Assembly (NCBI GenBank): GCA_005881495.1
Contig: VBHI01000070.1
Location: 1-27,071 of the forward strand
Reading direction: 5' to 3'
Source: Chloroflexota bacterium
Lineage (GTDB): Bacteria > Chloroflexota > Ktedonobacteria > Ktedonobacterales > Ktedonobacteraceae
DNA length: 27,071 nucleotides
The translations under genes and the position numbers were made by a program. Position 1 is the stretch's first letter, and each line of letters starts with the position of its first letter. Below the pieces are notes generated by a model. The model did no database searches and was not told the origin of the DNA. It saw only the letters and a list, made by a program, of their open reading frames with translations. Positions 15,183 to 25,468 of this stretch are shown here, in pieces.

Positions 15183-16067
15183 ATGCAAAAAATCACACCG
15201 CATTTCTGGTTTGACACAGAAGCGAAAGAGGCTGCCGAGTTTTACACGTCTTTCCTGCCGGATTCACAAGTGACGAATATAACTACATTGCACGATACTC
15301 CCTCAGGTGATTGTGATGTTGTCTCGTTTGAGCTTGCTGGACAACCCTTCATGGCGATTAGTGCCGGGCCGCTTTTCAAATTCAATCCATCTGTTTCGTT
15401 CCACGTTAAGTGTAAGACGAAAGAAGAGGTCGATGCGATATGGGAGAAACTCTCTTCCGGCGGGAAAGTCTTGATGCCACTTGCTGCCTATCCCTTCAGC
15501 GAGCGCTATGGCTGGATAGAAGATCAATATGGCCTTTCGTGGCAGGTTATTTACGCAGGCAACACTAACATACAGCAGAAAATAACGCCTGTGCTCATGT
15601 TTGTTGGAACGGTCTGCGGAAAAACAGAAGAAGCGGTCACCTTTTACACCTCCGTCTTTCATCACGCAAACACCTTCTTTCTTACCCGCTACGGCAAGGG
15701 AGAAGAGCCGGACCAAGAAGGAACCGTACAGTACGTGGCTTTCACCTTGGAAGGCATGGAGTTTGGCGCGATGGATAGCGCACGTGACCATCCTTTTGCT
15801 TTCAATGAAGCCATCTCTTTTCTGGTGCCCTGCGAAACGCAAGCAGAAATCGATTACTACTGGGAGAAGCTGTCTGCTGATCCCAAAGCCGAACAATGTG
15901 GCTGGCTGAAAGACAAATTTGGACTTTCCTGGCAGGTCTGGCCAACGGCGATTGGCGAGATGATGCAACACGGCACTCCTGAGCAGATTGATCGGATCAC
16001 GCAGGCGTTCTTGCCGATGAAGAAATTTGATCTTGCCACCTTACAGAAAGCCTATGAAGGAACATAA
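15183..16067 (+). CDS. VOC-family (PhnB-like) protein, two tandem domains
   Basis: A 294-residue protein with two copies of the PhnB / 3-dmu-9_3-mt glyoxalase-like domain, at about 3-128 and 131-275. Each copy starts with the family phrase ([40 protein letters not shown]) and ends with a GL-WQV strand ([24 protein letters not shown]) preceded by the cysteine- or tyrosine-glycine-tryptophan turn ([14 protein letters not shown]). Such proteins fold as paired beta-alpha-beta-beta-beta units; despite old methyltransferase names, most have unknown function, and some bind metals or give drug resistance. The ATG at 15183 follows AAAGGAAC. It is first gene of a plus-strand run (VOC, YcaQ-like, AraC, RibD-like). 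Confidence 0.92.
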   Translation: MQKITPHFWFDTEAKEAAEFYTSFLPDSQVTNITTLHDTPSGDCDVVSFELAGQPFMAISAGPLFKFNPSVSFHVKCKTKEEVDAIWEKLSSGGKVLMPLAAYPFSERYGWIEDQYGLSWQVIYAGNTNIQQKITPVLMFVGTVCGKTEEAVTFYTSVFHHANTFFLTRYGKGEEPDQEGTVQYVAFTLEGMEFGAMDSARDHPFAFNEAISFLVPCETQAEIDYYWEKLSADPKAEQCGWLKDKFGLSWQVWPTAIGEMMQHGTPEQIDRITQAFLPMKKFDLATLQKAYEGT

Positions 16068-16111
16068 GCCTTTCAGACCGGTCTGGTTGCCAGGCTCTCC
16101 AAGAGGTCATC

Positions 16112-17386
16112 ATGCTAACCATCACCAGCGAGACAGCCCGTCGTTTCATCCTTGGCAAGCAGGGCTTGTGGCCAGGGCGGCGCTGGCGAGGCATCGAGGG
16201 CACTGAGCAGGCCATGCGCGCGATGGAGTACCTGCAACTCGACCCGCTGCACATCCTCGCGCGCAGCCAGGACATTGCCCTGCACAGCCGCGTCCTCGCT
16301 TACACGCCTGGCATGTGGGAAGACCTGGCCTATCAGCAGCGTAAGTTCTTTGACTGGGGTGGCTGGCTGGCCGTCCGGCCGATGGACGAGCTGCCCGACT
16401 TTCGCGTGGTCATGCGCCGCGAGCGCGAGGGCGACTCTGGCGACGCGCGCATTCGCCGCATGGCTGCCGAGCACGCCGAGGCGATCGCCGAAATGCGGGC
16501 CCTCCTGCGCGAGCGCGGCACCGTGAGCAACCGCGGCTTCGAGATGGCGAGCCGCACACGCACCCAGAGTTATCGCGGCCGCAAGGACAGCGCGCTGGCC
16601 TTGTAGTATCTCTGGCGCACCGGCGAAGTGATGACGCATCACCGCGAGCACTTCGAGCGCGTGTACGCCCTCACGGAAACGGTCGCGCCTGCGTCTCTCC
16701 TGCGCGAAAGCGAGGAGGCCGAGGCTGACCGCTTCTTGATCAGCAAGGAAGTGAGCTTCTGCGGCCTGTCACGGCTGAGCCGGACGAGTGATGCGTTTCA
16801 CGGACGCGGCGAGCCGGATCGCGCCGCCAAGAAGATGCTTGGGGCGATGTTGACCAACGGCGACCTCATCGAGGTGCAGGTGGAAGGCTGGAAAATGGTG
16901 CACTACGCGCTCGGGAGCGACGCCGAGGTGCTGCGCGATGTGAGCGCAGGGCGTGTACCGAAGGCCTGGACGCCGAGGGATTCGACCACGACCCAAGAGG
17001 TCGTCTTCCTCGCCCCGCTCGATCACGTCAGCGCGCGCGGGCGAGCCAAAGCAGTCTTTGGCTTCGACTACGTCTGGGAGGTCTACAAGCCTGAGCACCA
17101 GCGCAGGTTCGGCTACTACACGTTGCCGATGGTGTGGGGCGACCGGCTCGTCGCGCGGTTCGACAGCAAACTCGACCGGACGACCAACACATTCGTCATC
17201 CTGGGCTTGTGGCTGGAGGATGAGGCTCTCGGCACCGATGAGGCATTTGCCGAGGCCCTGGCTGGTGGGTTGGCGCGCTTCGTGAGGTTTCTCGGCGCGA
17301 GCAAGCTGGATGCCACGGCGATTGGCGAGCCGCTGCTGCGCCGATGCGCCTGCTCTTCACAAGGAGCGACGGAAGGAGAAGCATGA
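16112..17386 (+). pseudogene. YcaQ-like DNA glycosylase, broken by one in-frame amber codon
   Basis: A 424-codon reading frame of the HTH_42 / YcaQ winged-helix family (interstrand-crosslink DNA glycosylases). The N-terminal part contains YLQLDPLHILARSQDIALHS with the Q-phi-D catalytic motif (Gln42-Leu43-Asp44). The C-terminal part contains VFLAPLDHVSARGRAKAVFG, FDYVWEVYKP and YYTLPMVWGDRLVARFD, typical of the family's last domain. A TAG at 16604-16606 (codon 165) interrupts the frame between SALAL and YLWRTGEVMTHH; family members have Tyr-Tyr-Leu-W/R here, so TAC to TAG is the simplest change. The frame is otherwise open on both sides. Restart at GTG 16628 or ATG 16631 would make only the C-terminal half. 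The ATG at 16112 follows AGAGG. The stop at 17386 overlaps the next gene by ATGA. Confidence 0.85.
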
Positions 17387-18099
17387 TTATCATTGATGAA
17401 GAAAGAGCGTCGGACTCGCCTTTTGTCGAACGGATCTGGCGCAGTCATAGTGAGGGCGAGAGGGCGTTTCTCTCGATTGCCGTGAACCACTGTGAGTTCG
17501 TAGTGAGCAGACTCCAGGGCAAGGTCACCATGACGCTGCGGGGTCCCGAGACCAAAGCCACTCCGATGGGAAACGCTCCTGCAGAGGGAGAGTGGGTTGG
17601 CATCCTGTTGAAGCTGGGCACGTTTCTGCCACATCTGCCCACAAGCAGGCTGGTGGATGGCGGGATGGACTTGCCGACCGCTTCGAGCAACTCTTTCTGG
17701 CTGGGTGGCTCTGTCTGGCAATTTCCTGACTCTGAGAATGCCGACATCTTTGTCGCGCGGCTGGTGCGTTCTGGACTGCTCCTTCGTGACCCCGTCGTCG
17801 AGGCTGCTTTACAAGGGCAGCTCAAAGACCTGACCCAGCGTGCGGTTCAGTATCGGTTTTTGCAGGCAACCGGGATCACTCAGAGCACTGCCCGGCAAAT
17901 CGAACGTGCCCGCTATGCCACCTTCCTCTTACAGCAAGGCGTCTCGATCCTGGACACCATTGAGCAGGCCGGGTATTACGATCAGCCGCATCTGACCCGA
18001 TCGCTGGGGCGCTTTATTGGACAAACCCCTGCTCAACTGCTTCATCACAGCCGACCTGAGCAGCTTTCGTTTTTGTACAAGACAACGCTCTTTCCTTGA
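17383..18099 (+). CDS. AraC-family transcriptional regulator
   Basis: A 238-residue regulator. The C-terminal AraC-type double helix-turn-helix is at about 155-222: RFLQATGITQSTARQIERAR, then DTIEQAGYYDQPHLTRSLGRFIGQTPAQLL, the second a clear HTH_18 signature. The N-terminal 1-130 region resembles the cupin-like sensor domain of DUF6597-type AraC proteins (VGILLKLGTFLPHLP, WLGGSVWQFP). The ATG at 17383 follows GGAAGGAG and overlaps the stop of the broken YcaQ-like gene by ATGA. The open frame reaches back to 17344, but without a ribosome binding site. The RibD-domain gene follows after 58 bp, a common AraC target arrangement; direct control is an inference. Confidence 0.85.
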   Translation: MIIIDEERASDSPFVERIWRSHSEGERAFLSIAVNHCEFVVSRLQGKVTMTLRGPETKATPMGNAPAEGEWVGILLKLGTFLPHLPTSRLVDGGMDLPTASSNSFWLGGSVWQFPDSENADIFVARLVRSGLLLRDPVVEAALQGQLKDLTQRAVQYRFLQATGITQSTARQIERARYATFLLQQGVSILDTIEQAGYYDQPHLTRSLGRFIGQTPAQLLHHSRPEQLSFLYKTTLFP

Positions 18100-18157
18100 G
18101 GCATACTACACTTACGAAATGTCTCTGTAAGAGATTAGCATCAAAGGAGTATTGAGC

Positions 18158-18703
18158 ATGAGAAAAGTCATTGCCGGTTTGTTTATCACCCTCGATGGGG
18201 TCGTGGAGTCGCCCGATAAATGGCAAGACCACTTCGATGAGGATATGGGGCAGGCCATGACGGAACAGCTCGCCTCTCAGGACGCTGTCCTGCTGGGGCG
18301 CGTAACCTATCAGGAGTGGGCCTCCTACTGGCCCACTGCTACGGATGAACCGTTTGCGAGCTTTATTAACTCCACGCCTAAGTATGTCTTCTCGACCACC
18401 CTGGAGAGCGTGGAAGCATGGCAGAACTCGACACTGGTCAAGGGCGATCTCGTCCAGGAAATCGCTCGGTTGAGGCAGCAACCAGGAAAGAACATCGGCA
18501 CTGCCGGAAGTCCAACCCTCGTCCGCTCTCTGCTGGAACAGGGCCTGCTGGATGAGCTGATTCTCCTGGTCCACCCTGTGGTTGCGGGCAGTGGAAAGCG
18601 TCTCTTCAAAGATGGGGAGAGCCTCAAAAGATTGAACCTGCTCTCTGCAAAACCGACCAGGACCGGAACCGTGATCCTCACCTATCAGCCGCGAAAGGCT
18701 TAG
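18158..18703 (+). CDS. dihydrofolate reductase-family protein (RibD C-terminal domain)
   Basis: A 181-residue stand-alone RibD_C/DHFR-like reductase, using NAD(P)H in known relatives. Family marks are KVIAGLFITLDGVVESPD at the N-terminus, AVLLGRVTYQEWASYWP (the nucleotide-binding G-R-x-T-[YF] turn), the strand KYVFSTTLE, NIGTAGSPTLVRSLLEQGLL (glycine-rich nucleotide site) and DELILLVHPVVAGSGKRLF. Chromosomal members of this small group are usually of unknown physiological substrate. The ATG at 18158 follows AAAGGAG by 8 nt; a TTG at 18152 is in frame but worse placed. It follows an AraC regulator. Confidence 0.92.
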   Translation: MRKVIAGLFITLDGVVESPDKWQDHFDEDMGQAMTEQLASQDAVLLGRVTYQEWASYWPTATDEPFASFINSTPKYVFSTTLESVEAWQNSTLVKGDLVQEIARLRQQPGKNIGTAGSPTLVRSLLEQGLLDELILLVHPVVAGSGKRLFKDGESLKRLNLLSAKPTRTGTVILTYQPRKA

Positions 18704-18823
18704 AGCGAAGCCGGGCGAAGCAATTGATGAGCAGGAGAGCCTTCCTCTTTCTGCAAAGATTGTGGCCCACCTGGTAGTGAGGGTGGAGACTGTCTCATAA
18801 AATTGAAAAAATAGGAGAATCCG

Positions 18824-19627
18824 ATGCAAACAGTCACTTCTAAAGACGGCACGAAAATTGCTTTCGACAAGGTTGGGTCCGGCCCAGCCGTCATCCTGGT
18901 CAACGGTGAGATGGCGTATCGTGTCTTTGACCCGAGTATGGCACACCTGGCCGAACTGCTTGGCCAACACTTCACGGTCTACAACTACGACCGGCGTGGC
19001 CGTGGCGCGAGCTCCGACAAAGAGCCCTTCGCCAAGGAACGCGAGATGGAAGACCTGCAAGCACTGGTCGAGGACGCTGGTGGCCAAGCCCTGGTCTTTG
19101 GCATCTCGTCAGGCGCTGTAGTGAGCCTGGATGCCGCCGCTGTCACCCCAGGCATTACCAAAGTCGGGGTGTATGAGCCGGCGCTCATTGTCGATGACAG
19201 CCGCCAGCCCGTACCCGCCGACTACGCGGAGCACCTCATGACGCTGGCGGCCGAGGGGAAGGGCGACGAAGCTGTCGCATACTTTTTGACGCAAGCCGTG
19301 GGCATTCCGGCCGACTACATCGGTGGCATGAAGCAGGATCAAGCCACTTGGTCTGGCATGGCTGGCGTGGCCCATACCCTTGCCTACGACGCGGCTTTTG
19401 TCGGCAATCTCATGCAGGGCAAACCGCTCCCAACTGATCGCTGGGTCAAGGTGACCGTGCCTGTGCTGGTGGCAGATGGTGGTGCGAGCGACGCCTGGGT
19501 CCACCATGCCGCTGATGCGCTGGCCAACGTCTTGCCACACGCCAGCCGCCACACGCTCGCAGGTCAAACCCACATGGTTGACCCCACAGTGCTCGCCCCG
19601 GTCCTCATCGCATTCTTTCAGAACTAA
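18824..19627 (+). CDS. alpha/beta hydrolase (serine type)
   Basis: A 267-residue alpha/beta hydrolase. The nucleophile elbow is GISSG with Ser95; the base is His250 (AGQTHMVDP), and the acid is Asp218 or Asp223 (VADGGASD). The oxyanion strand ends VNGEMAY instead of the usual HG, so Asn27-Gly28 stands where most relatives have His-Gly. The YDRRGRGASSD strand-loop is typical. No signal peptide is visible. This type often appears as a general esterase or C-C hydrolase; substrate unknown. The start follows TAGGAGAATCCG. Its last 23 bp overlap the end of the convergent ATPase gene. Confidence 0.88.
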   Translation: MQTVTSKDGTKIAFDKVGSGPAVILVNGEMAYRVFDPSMAHLAELLGQHFTVYNYDRRGRGASSDKEPFAKEREMEDLQALVEDAGGQALVFGISSGAVVSLDAAAVTPGITKVGVYEPALIVDDSRQPVPADYAEHLMTLAAEGKGDEAVAYFLTQAVGIPADYIGGMKQDQATWSGMAGVAHTLAYDAAFVGNLMQGKPLPTDRWVKVTVPVLVADGGASDAWVHHAADALANVLPHASRHTLAGQTHMVDPTVLAPVLIAFFQN

Positions 19628-20165
19628 CACCAGACGTCCATTCCATGATGCGATGGACTCGCTCCGAAAGAGCTTCAGGAGCAATTTTTAGCAAGTCGTA
19701 GCCCAAAGAGGTGTAGGTTTCTTCATGGATTTGCTCGAACACGAGAGATTCTGCAAAGGTGATTTTTCTCGCCGCGGTGGGCTGACAAAACCCAAGATGT
19801 TCGATGAAGAAAACCCGCCTCTGGTAGATCCCCTCGCGCTCAATTCTCTCAAGTTCCTCTAACAGAGCAGCACACGCAGGATATCCGAGATAGCGGCTTA
19901 AGGCAAGCGTGCAAATTGGCGAACGGTCATACCATTGCAGTTCATCAGGCAACGTTGACGCTTCAAGTTGCCTCTGCTTTTGCACCCGGACAATGCTCTC
20001 GATAAAGTCGGCCTGCAACCACGGCTCAGCATTGCCAAGCCCCTGCTCACGTGCAATCACATCGGTTGCGGCTTCCTCCACCACCGCATAGCCTTGACGT
20101 TTCAGTTCATGAAGCATTGAGGTTTTTCCTGAACCAGGGGTCCCGGTGAGAATATAGCGTTTCAT
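19605..20165 (-). CDS. P-loop ATPase, AAA_28 family
   Basis: A 186-residue ATPase/kinase-like protein. The Walker A motif is GTPGSGKT at residues 8-15, directly after the first strand MKRYIL. WYDRSP (Asp80-Arg81) resembles the DR motif that follows strand 3 in nucleoside-kinase-like P-loop proteins, and the RRVFFIEHLGF strand follows. The fold matches AAA_28 (NadR/kinase-like), small proteins of unknown substrate that often occur singly in bacteria. The ATG at 20165 follows GAGAGGAC. It is convergent with the hydrolase, overlapping it by 23 bp, and has no visible operon partner. Confidence 0.85.
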   Translation of the reverse strand: MKRYILTGTPGSGKTSMLHELKRQGYAVVEEAATDVIAREQGLGNAEPWLQADFIESIVRVQKQRQLEASTLPDELQWYDRSPICTLALSRYLGYPACAALLEELERIEREGIYQRRVFFIEHLGFCQPTAARKITFAESLVFEQIHEETYTSLGYDLLKIAPEALSERVHRIMEWTSGVSSERMR

Positions 20166-20869
20166 ACAAGAAGTCCTCTCGTCACTTGTTTCTAGGACAC
20201 GGCCATTTCCCTTTTGCCTTTTTCCCTAAATTCCTCTCGGACCTCTGGCCCATACTGTCTAGGACGAGGGCGGTGCAGTATCTGCTGCACCTCTTCTGCA
20301 TGCCCGTGTTTGCCTCATGAATAATCTTCCTCTTTCTCTCTAACGGATGACTTGTTCTTCTCCTGCTCTAGAGCAGATGAGCGACGTTGCAGACTTGGAG
20401 GAGAGACCAGTTCAGAGTCAGAGGAAAAGAGATACTTGAAGCGGACAAAGGAAGATTTCCCGTGAGGCAATGCGTCCTGATGAAAGATCAGTCGTTCCAG
20501 AGAACTCTGGACAGATGGTACAGATACGCTTACCATCTGAAATCCTCTGCTTTTCACATGACCTGAGAAATGGCTCCAGATCGATAAGCCTGGCAGCTGT
20601 CAATAGCGACTTAAGACTCACTGATACCCAATCATGAGCAGGCGCTCGGAACGTATCTGGGTAAGCCGTTCTACATCAGAGGTATCGGCATGTAATATGG
20701 TGCATCAATCGCTCACCATCTCATGAGGCATCCCTACCGTCTCGATATCGTCTTTCCAAGGCTGCCAAACAATACTCTCTGAAACACGAGAACAATGAGA
20801 CAGCACGACAGGGAGAAGATGCATACAACAAGCTCTCATGAGCCTGGAGAGCGGTTCTCGTCTTGCTCA
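20166..20869. other. intergenic region, possibly a decayed minus-strand gene
   Basis: There is no intact gene. On the minus strand one frame reads from about 20690 down to 20315 with only two TGA codons (TSDVERLTQIRSERLLMIGY, stop, VLSRY, stop, QLPGLSIWSHFSGHVKSRGF and on to 20315). This could be an old gene, but I recognise no family. It lacks a ribosome binding site. Several short frames overlap it in other phases. No repeats, terminator or RNA is evident. Confidence 0.35.
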
Positions 20870-21823
20870 TCAGAATGCTTGATCCCGCGCCGCTTCCCGC
20901 AGGCGTTGCACGTCGCGCATCGGTGGGACGCCGAAGAAGGTTTTGTACTCGCGATTGAAGTGTGAGGCATCGCGATACCCCACGCGATAGGCGGCACTGG
21001 CCGCATCGAGGTCCTCTCTCAGCATCAGGCGGCGAGCCTCCTGCAGCCGCAGCCGCTTCTGGAGCTGCATGGGGCTCAGCGCCGTGACCGCTTTGAAGTG
21101 GTGGTGTAGCCCTGAGACGCTCATGCCCAGCTCGTGCGCGAGGTCCTCGATGCGCACCGGCTGGTCGAAGTCTTGACGCAGTCGCTCGATCGCTTGGGAG
21201 ATGGAGGAGGTGTAGCCCCCCAGGATCGCCAGGTGACGGAGCCGGGTGCCCTGCCTTCCTCTCAGGAGACAATAGATGATTTCCCGCGTGATCAGAGGCA
21301 GGAGGACAGGCGCTTCGGCAGGAGTGTCCAGGAGCCTTGTGAGCCGCACGACAGCGTCCAGCAGATGCACATCCAACGGGCCGACGTCGATGGCCCTCGC
21401 GTCAGTATGGCCAGAAGGTGAGGTGTGAGAAGAGTACCCGGCCTCCTCCATGACCGAGCTGACGAGAGCAGGCGCCAGTTCCAGGCGCAGGCTGAGGTAG
21501 GGCCGCTCCGGCGAGGCTTCCAGCACCTGGCTGACACGGGGCAACTCGACGGTGGCGAGCAGGTAATGTGAGGTGTCGTAGCGGTAGCGACTGTCACCGA
21601 AAAGCACCTCCTTGCTACCCTGGGCAATCACGCACAAGGACGGTTCAAGCACGCTGTGCAGCGGCTTGAAAGGCATTGAGGAGCGGGAAAGGTGCAGCCC
21701 TGGGAGCGGCTGGATGGTTCCATCTGCGCGCATGGCCTGCCCGATGCGCTCCACCAGTTCCTCGCGGCTGGCTTGCACCCGTAGTGCTTCGCGTTCTGCC
21801 TGCTGGAGGATCATCACACTCAT
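20870..21823 (-). CDS. AraC-family transcriptional regulator (AraC_N type)
   Basis: A 317-residue regulator. Residues about 40-190 form the AraC_N domain (PF06719 type: PLPGLHLSRSS, PSLCVIAQGSKEVLFGDSRY, YLLATVELP, REIIYCLLRG). Residues 215-305 form the two helix-turn-helices: IEDLAHELGMSVSGLHHHFK and AASAAYRVGYRDASHFNREY followed by FFGVPP. This subgroup often controls an adjacent oxidoreductase gene, and here it is divergent from the aldo/keto reductase operon at 22060. The ATG at 21823 follows AGAGG; a second ATG three codons later is possible. The shared upstream region has a tandem direct repeat that may be its binding site. Confidence 0.92.
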   Translation of the reverse strand: MSVMILQQAEREALRVQASREELVERIGQAMRADGTIQPLPGLHLSRSSMPFKPLHSVLEPSLCVIAQGSKEVLFGDSRYRYDTSHYLLATVELPRVSQVLEASPERPYLSLRLELAPALVSSVMEEAGYSSHTSPSGHTDARAIDVGPLDVHLLDAVVRLTRLLDTPAEAPVLLPLITREIIYCLLRGRQGTRLRHLAILGGYTSSISQAIERLRQDFDQPVRIEDLAHELGMSVSGLHHHFKAVTALSPMQLQKRLRLQEARRLMLREDLDAASAAYRVGYRDASHFNREYKTFFGVPPMRDVQRLREAARDQAF

Positions 21824-21876
21824 AGGTACCTCTTCTCTTGTTGCTCAAATGCTCATCTGGAAGATTTGCAGGATCA

Positions 21877-21899
21877 GACAATCATTTTCGACAATCATT
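21877..21899. promoter_or_regulatory. tandem direct repeat, candidate AraC operator
   Basis: GACAATCATT occurs twice (21877-21886 and 21890-21899) with a 13-bp period, little more than one helical turn. It lies just upstream of where the -35 of the aldo/keto reductase promoter would be. Tandem half-sites in this place are typical for AraC-type activators. Confidence 0.5.
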
Positions 21900-21924
21900 C
21901 TATCACCAAGTGTTCCAGGGCGTC

Positions 21925-21930
21925 TATAAT
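21925..21930 (+). promoter_or_regulatory. -10 box of the aldo/keto reductase operon
   Basis: A perfect TATAAT with no -35 resemblance at 16-18 nt spacing (ATCACC or TATCAC). It follows the tandem repeat 21877-21899 by 25 nt. The predicted leader to the ATG at 22060 is about 120 nt, rather long, so another promoter nearer the gene cannot be excluded. Confidence 0.4.
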
Positions 21931-22059
21931 TACCAACAGATAGAGAACATGCTTCTCTACGGTTGCAGATAAGCTGGACTTTTCTTCAAGAAGAGACCAA
22001 CTGAAAACCGCAAGAGATGGGATCATTCTGACCTTTACTCAAAGAGAGGAGACAGGACA

Positions 22060-24037
<1,978 letters not shown>

Positions 24038-24047
24038 GGAGAAAATT

Positions 24048-25091
24048 ATGAAAGCAGCGATTTTTCAAGGCCCACGGAAGATTGAGGTTGGCGAACGCCC
24101 AGACCCGACCATCAAAGAGCCGACCGATGCGGTCGTGCGTGTCGTATTAGCCTGTGTCTGTGGTTCTGACCTCTGGTACTATCGTGGGGAGAGCGACTAC
24201 GCGGTAGGGAGCCCGATTGGGCATGAGTTTATTGGTGTCGTAGAACACGTTGGCGATGAGGTGCGTCACGTTGCGAAAGGAGACTTCGTCATCTCACCCT
24301 TTGCCTACAGTGATGGGACGTGCCCAAACTGCCAGGTGGGGATGACCACTGCCTGTTTGAACGGGGGGTTTATTCCAGCCGGAAATGGCGACGGCGGCCA
24401 GGGTGAGTATGTGCGCGTGCCACTGGCGGACGGCACACTGGTGAAAGTCCCCCGTTCCACCTATTCGGACGAGATCATGAAGTCCCTGCTGACCCTCAGC
24501 GATGTGATGGGCACAGGCCACCACGCGGCAGTGAGCGCCGAAGTGCAGAAGGGTGACACCGTTGCAGTGGTGGGTGATGGGGCGGTTGGACTGTGCGCCA
24601 TCCTTGCCGCGAAGCGGTTAGGCGCGGCACGCATTCTGGCGCTGAGCCGACATCCGGCTCGTCAACAGCTTGCTCGCGAGTTTGGTGCGACGGATATCGT
24701 CGAGGAACGTGGTGAAGTGGCGGTTGAAGCAGTGAAACACGTGACGGATGGCATTGGGGTCGATGCTGCGCTGGAATGCGTCGGGACGAACGAGGCGATG
24801 CAGACAGCACTGGCGATCGCACGACCAGGCTCGATCGTTGGCTATGTGGGTGTCCCTCACGGCGTCGAGATGCCTGTTCCAACGCTCTTCTATCGCAATA
24901 TTGGGGCGCATGGTGGCCCGGCACCAGCGCGAGCCTACCTTCCCGAGCTAATGGAAGATGTGCTGGCCGGGCGCATCAACCCTGGCCACGTCTTTGATTT
25001 CGAAACCGACCTCGACGGCGTAGCGGACGCCTACGCCGCAATGGACGAACGACGCGCCATTAAATCACTGCTTCGAGTAAGTCATGTCTAA
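24048..25091 (+). CDS. zinc-dependent alcohol dehydrogenase-family protein
   Basis: A 347-residue medium-chain dehydrogenase. Catalytic zinc ligands are likely Cys38 (VCGSDLWYY) and His59-Glu60 (GHEFIGVVEHVG). The Rossmann motif VGDGAVG is at 175-181. The lobe that normally holds structural zinc with four Cys here shows only Cys92, Cys95 and Cys103 (TCPNCQVGMTTACLNGG), so one ligand appears missing. The start was set at ATG 24048, which follows AAGGAG; the open frame runs upstream to 23925 inside the previous gene. It belongs to the formaldehyde-dehydrogenase/threonine-dehydrogenase-like group without a known substrate. It is in the middle of the redox operon. Confidence 0.92.
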   Translation: MKAAIFQGPRKIEVGERPDPTIKEPTDAVVRVVLACVCGSDLWYYRGESDYAVGSPIGHEFIGVVEHVGDEVRHVAKGDFVISPFAYSDGTCPNCQVGMTTACLNGGFIPAGNGDGGQGEYVRVPLADGTLVKVPRSTYSDEIMKSLLTLSDVMGTGHHAAVSAEVQKGDTVAVVGDGAVGLCAILAAKRLGAARILALSRHPARQQLAREFGATDIVEERGEVAVEAVKHVTDGIGVDAALECVGTNEAMQTALAIARPGSIVGYVGVPHGVEMPVPTLFYRNIGAHGGPAPARAYLPELMEDVLAGRINPGHVFDFETDLDGVADAYAAMDERRAIKSLLRVSHV

Positions 25092-25102
25092 AGGAGACTC
25101 CT

Positions 25103-25454
25103 ATGGCACACAGATTTTCGCGCGGGCCTGCAGGGCGCCAGCGAGATCGATATCACCGTGACCGGACGCTCGTCCGGTCGCTCCCTAACCTACCCCATCT
25201 GGTTCGCCGTGGATGGAGACAAGCTCTACCTGATCCCGGTGAAGGGCTCGGATACCGAATGGTACAAAAACGTGCGCAAGATACCGACTATTCGCCTGTC
25301 TGCTAGAGGGAAGACGTTGACCGCGAACGCCAGAGTGATCACCAACCATGCGCAGCTCGACAAGATTCTTGAGCAGTTCCGGGACAAGTACGGCAGGAAC
25401 GTGAAGTCCTACTATCCCAAATACGATGTTGCCGTCGAAGTCCCTCTGGAGTGA
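25103..25454 (+). pseudogene. nitroreductase/quinone-reductase-like small protein, frameshifted at the start
   Basis: The ATG at 25103 follows AAAGGAG, but its frame stops quickly. The true coding frame, entered from about 25107, reads DFRAGLQGASEIDITVTGRS, then YPIWFAVDGDKLYLIPVKGS, TEWYKNVRKIPTIRL and VKSYYPKYDVAVEVPLE, ending at 25454. This is the split-barrel flavin/deazaflavin nitroreductase-like family (about 117 residues). Deleting one C in GGCACACAG (25105-25113) joins the ATG to the frame as MATDFRAGLQG, the expected family start. So a single-base insertion probably disabled it. Rescue could come only from GTG 25158, which would lose about 18 residues and has no ribosome binding site. 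Fits between two redox genes in the operon. Confidence 0.75.
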
Positions 25455-25468
25455 GGTGCTGGGCTTTT

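Noticed and set aside
16074..16085. 12-bp palindrome CAGACCGGTCTG between the VOC and YcaQ-like genes
   Set aside because: Short enough to occur by chance, no promoter elements or T-run beside it.
20721..21272. A 183-codon minus-strand frame overlapping the AraC regulator
   Set aside because: Arg/Pro/Ala-rich product in another frame of the AraC gene; no motif.
24294..24924. Minus-strand frames opposite the alcohol dehydrogenase
   Set aside because: Shadows of a strongly supported plus-strand gene.
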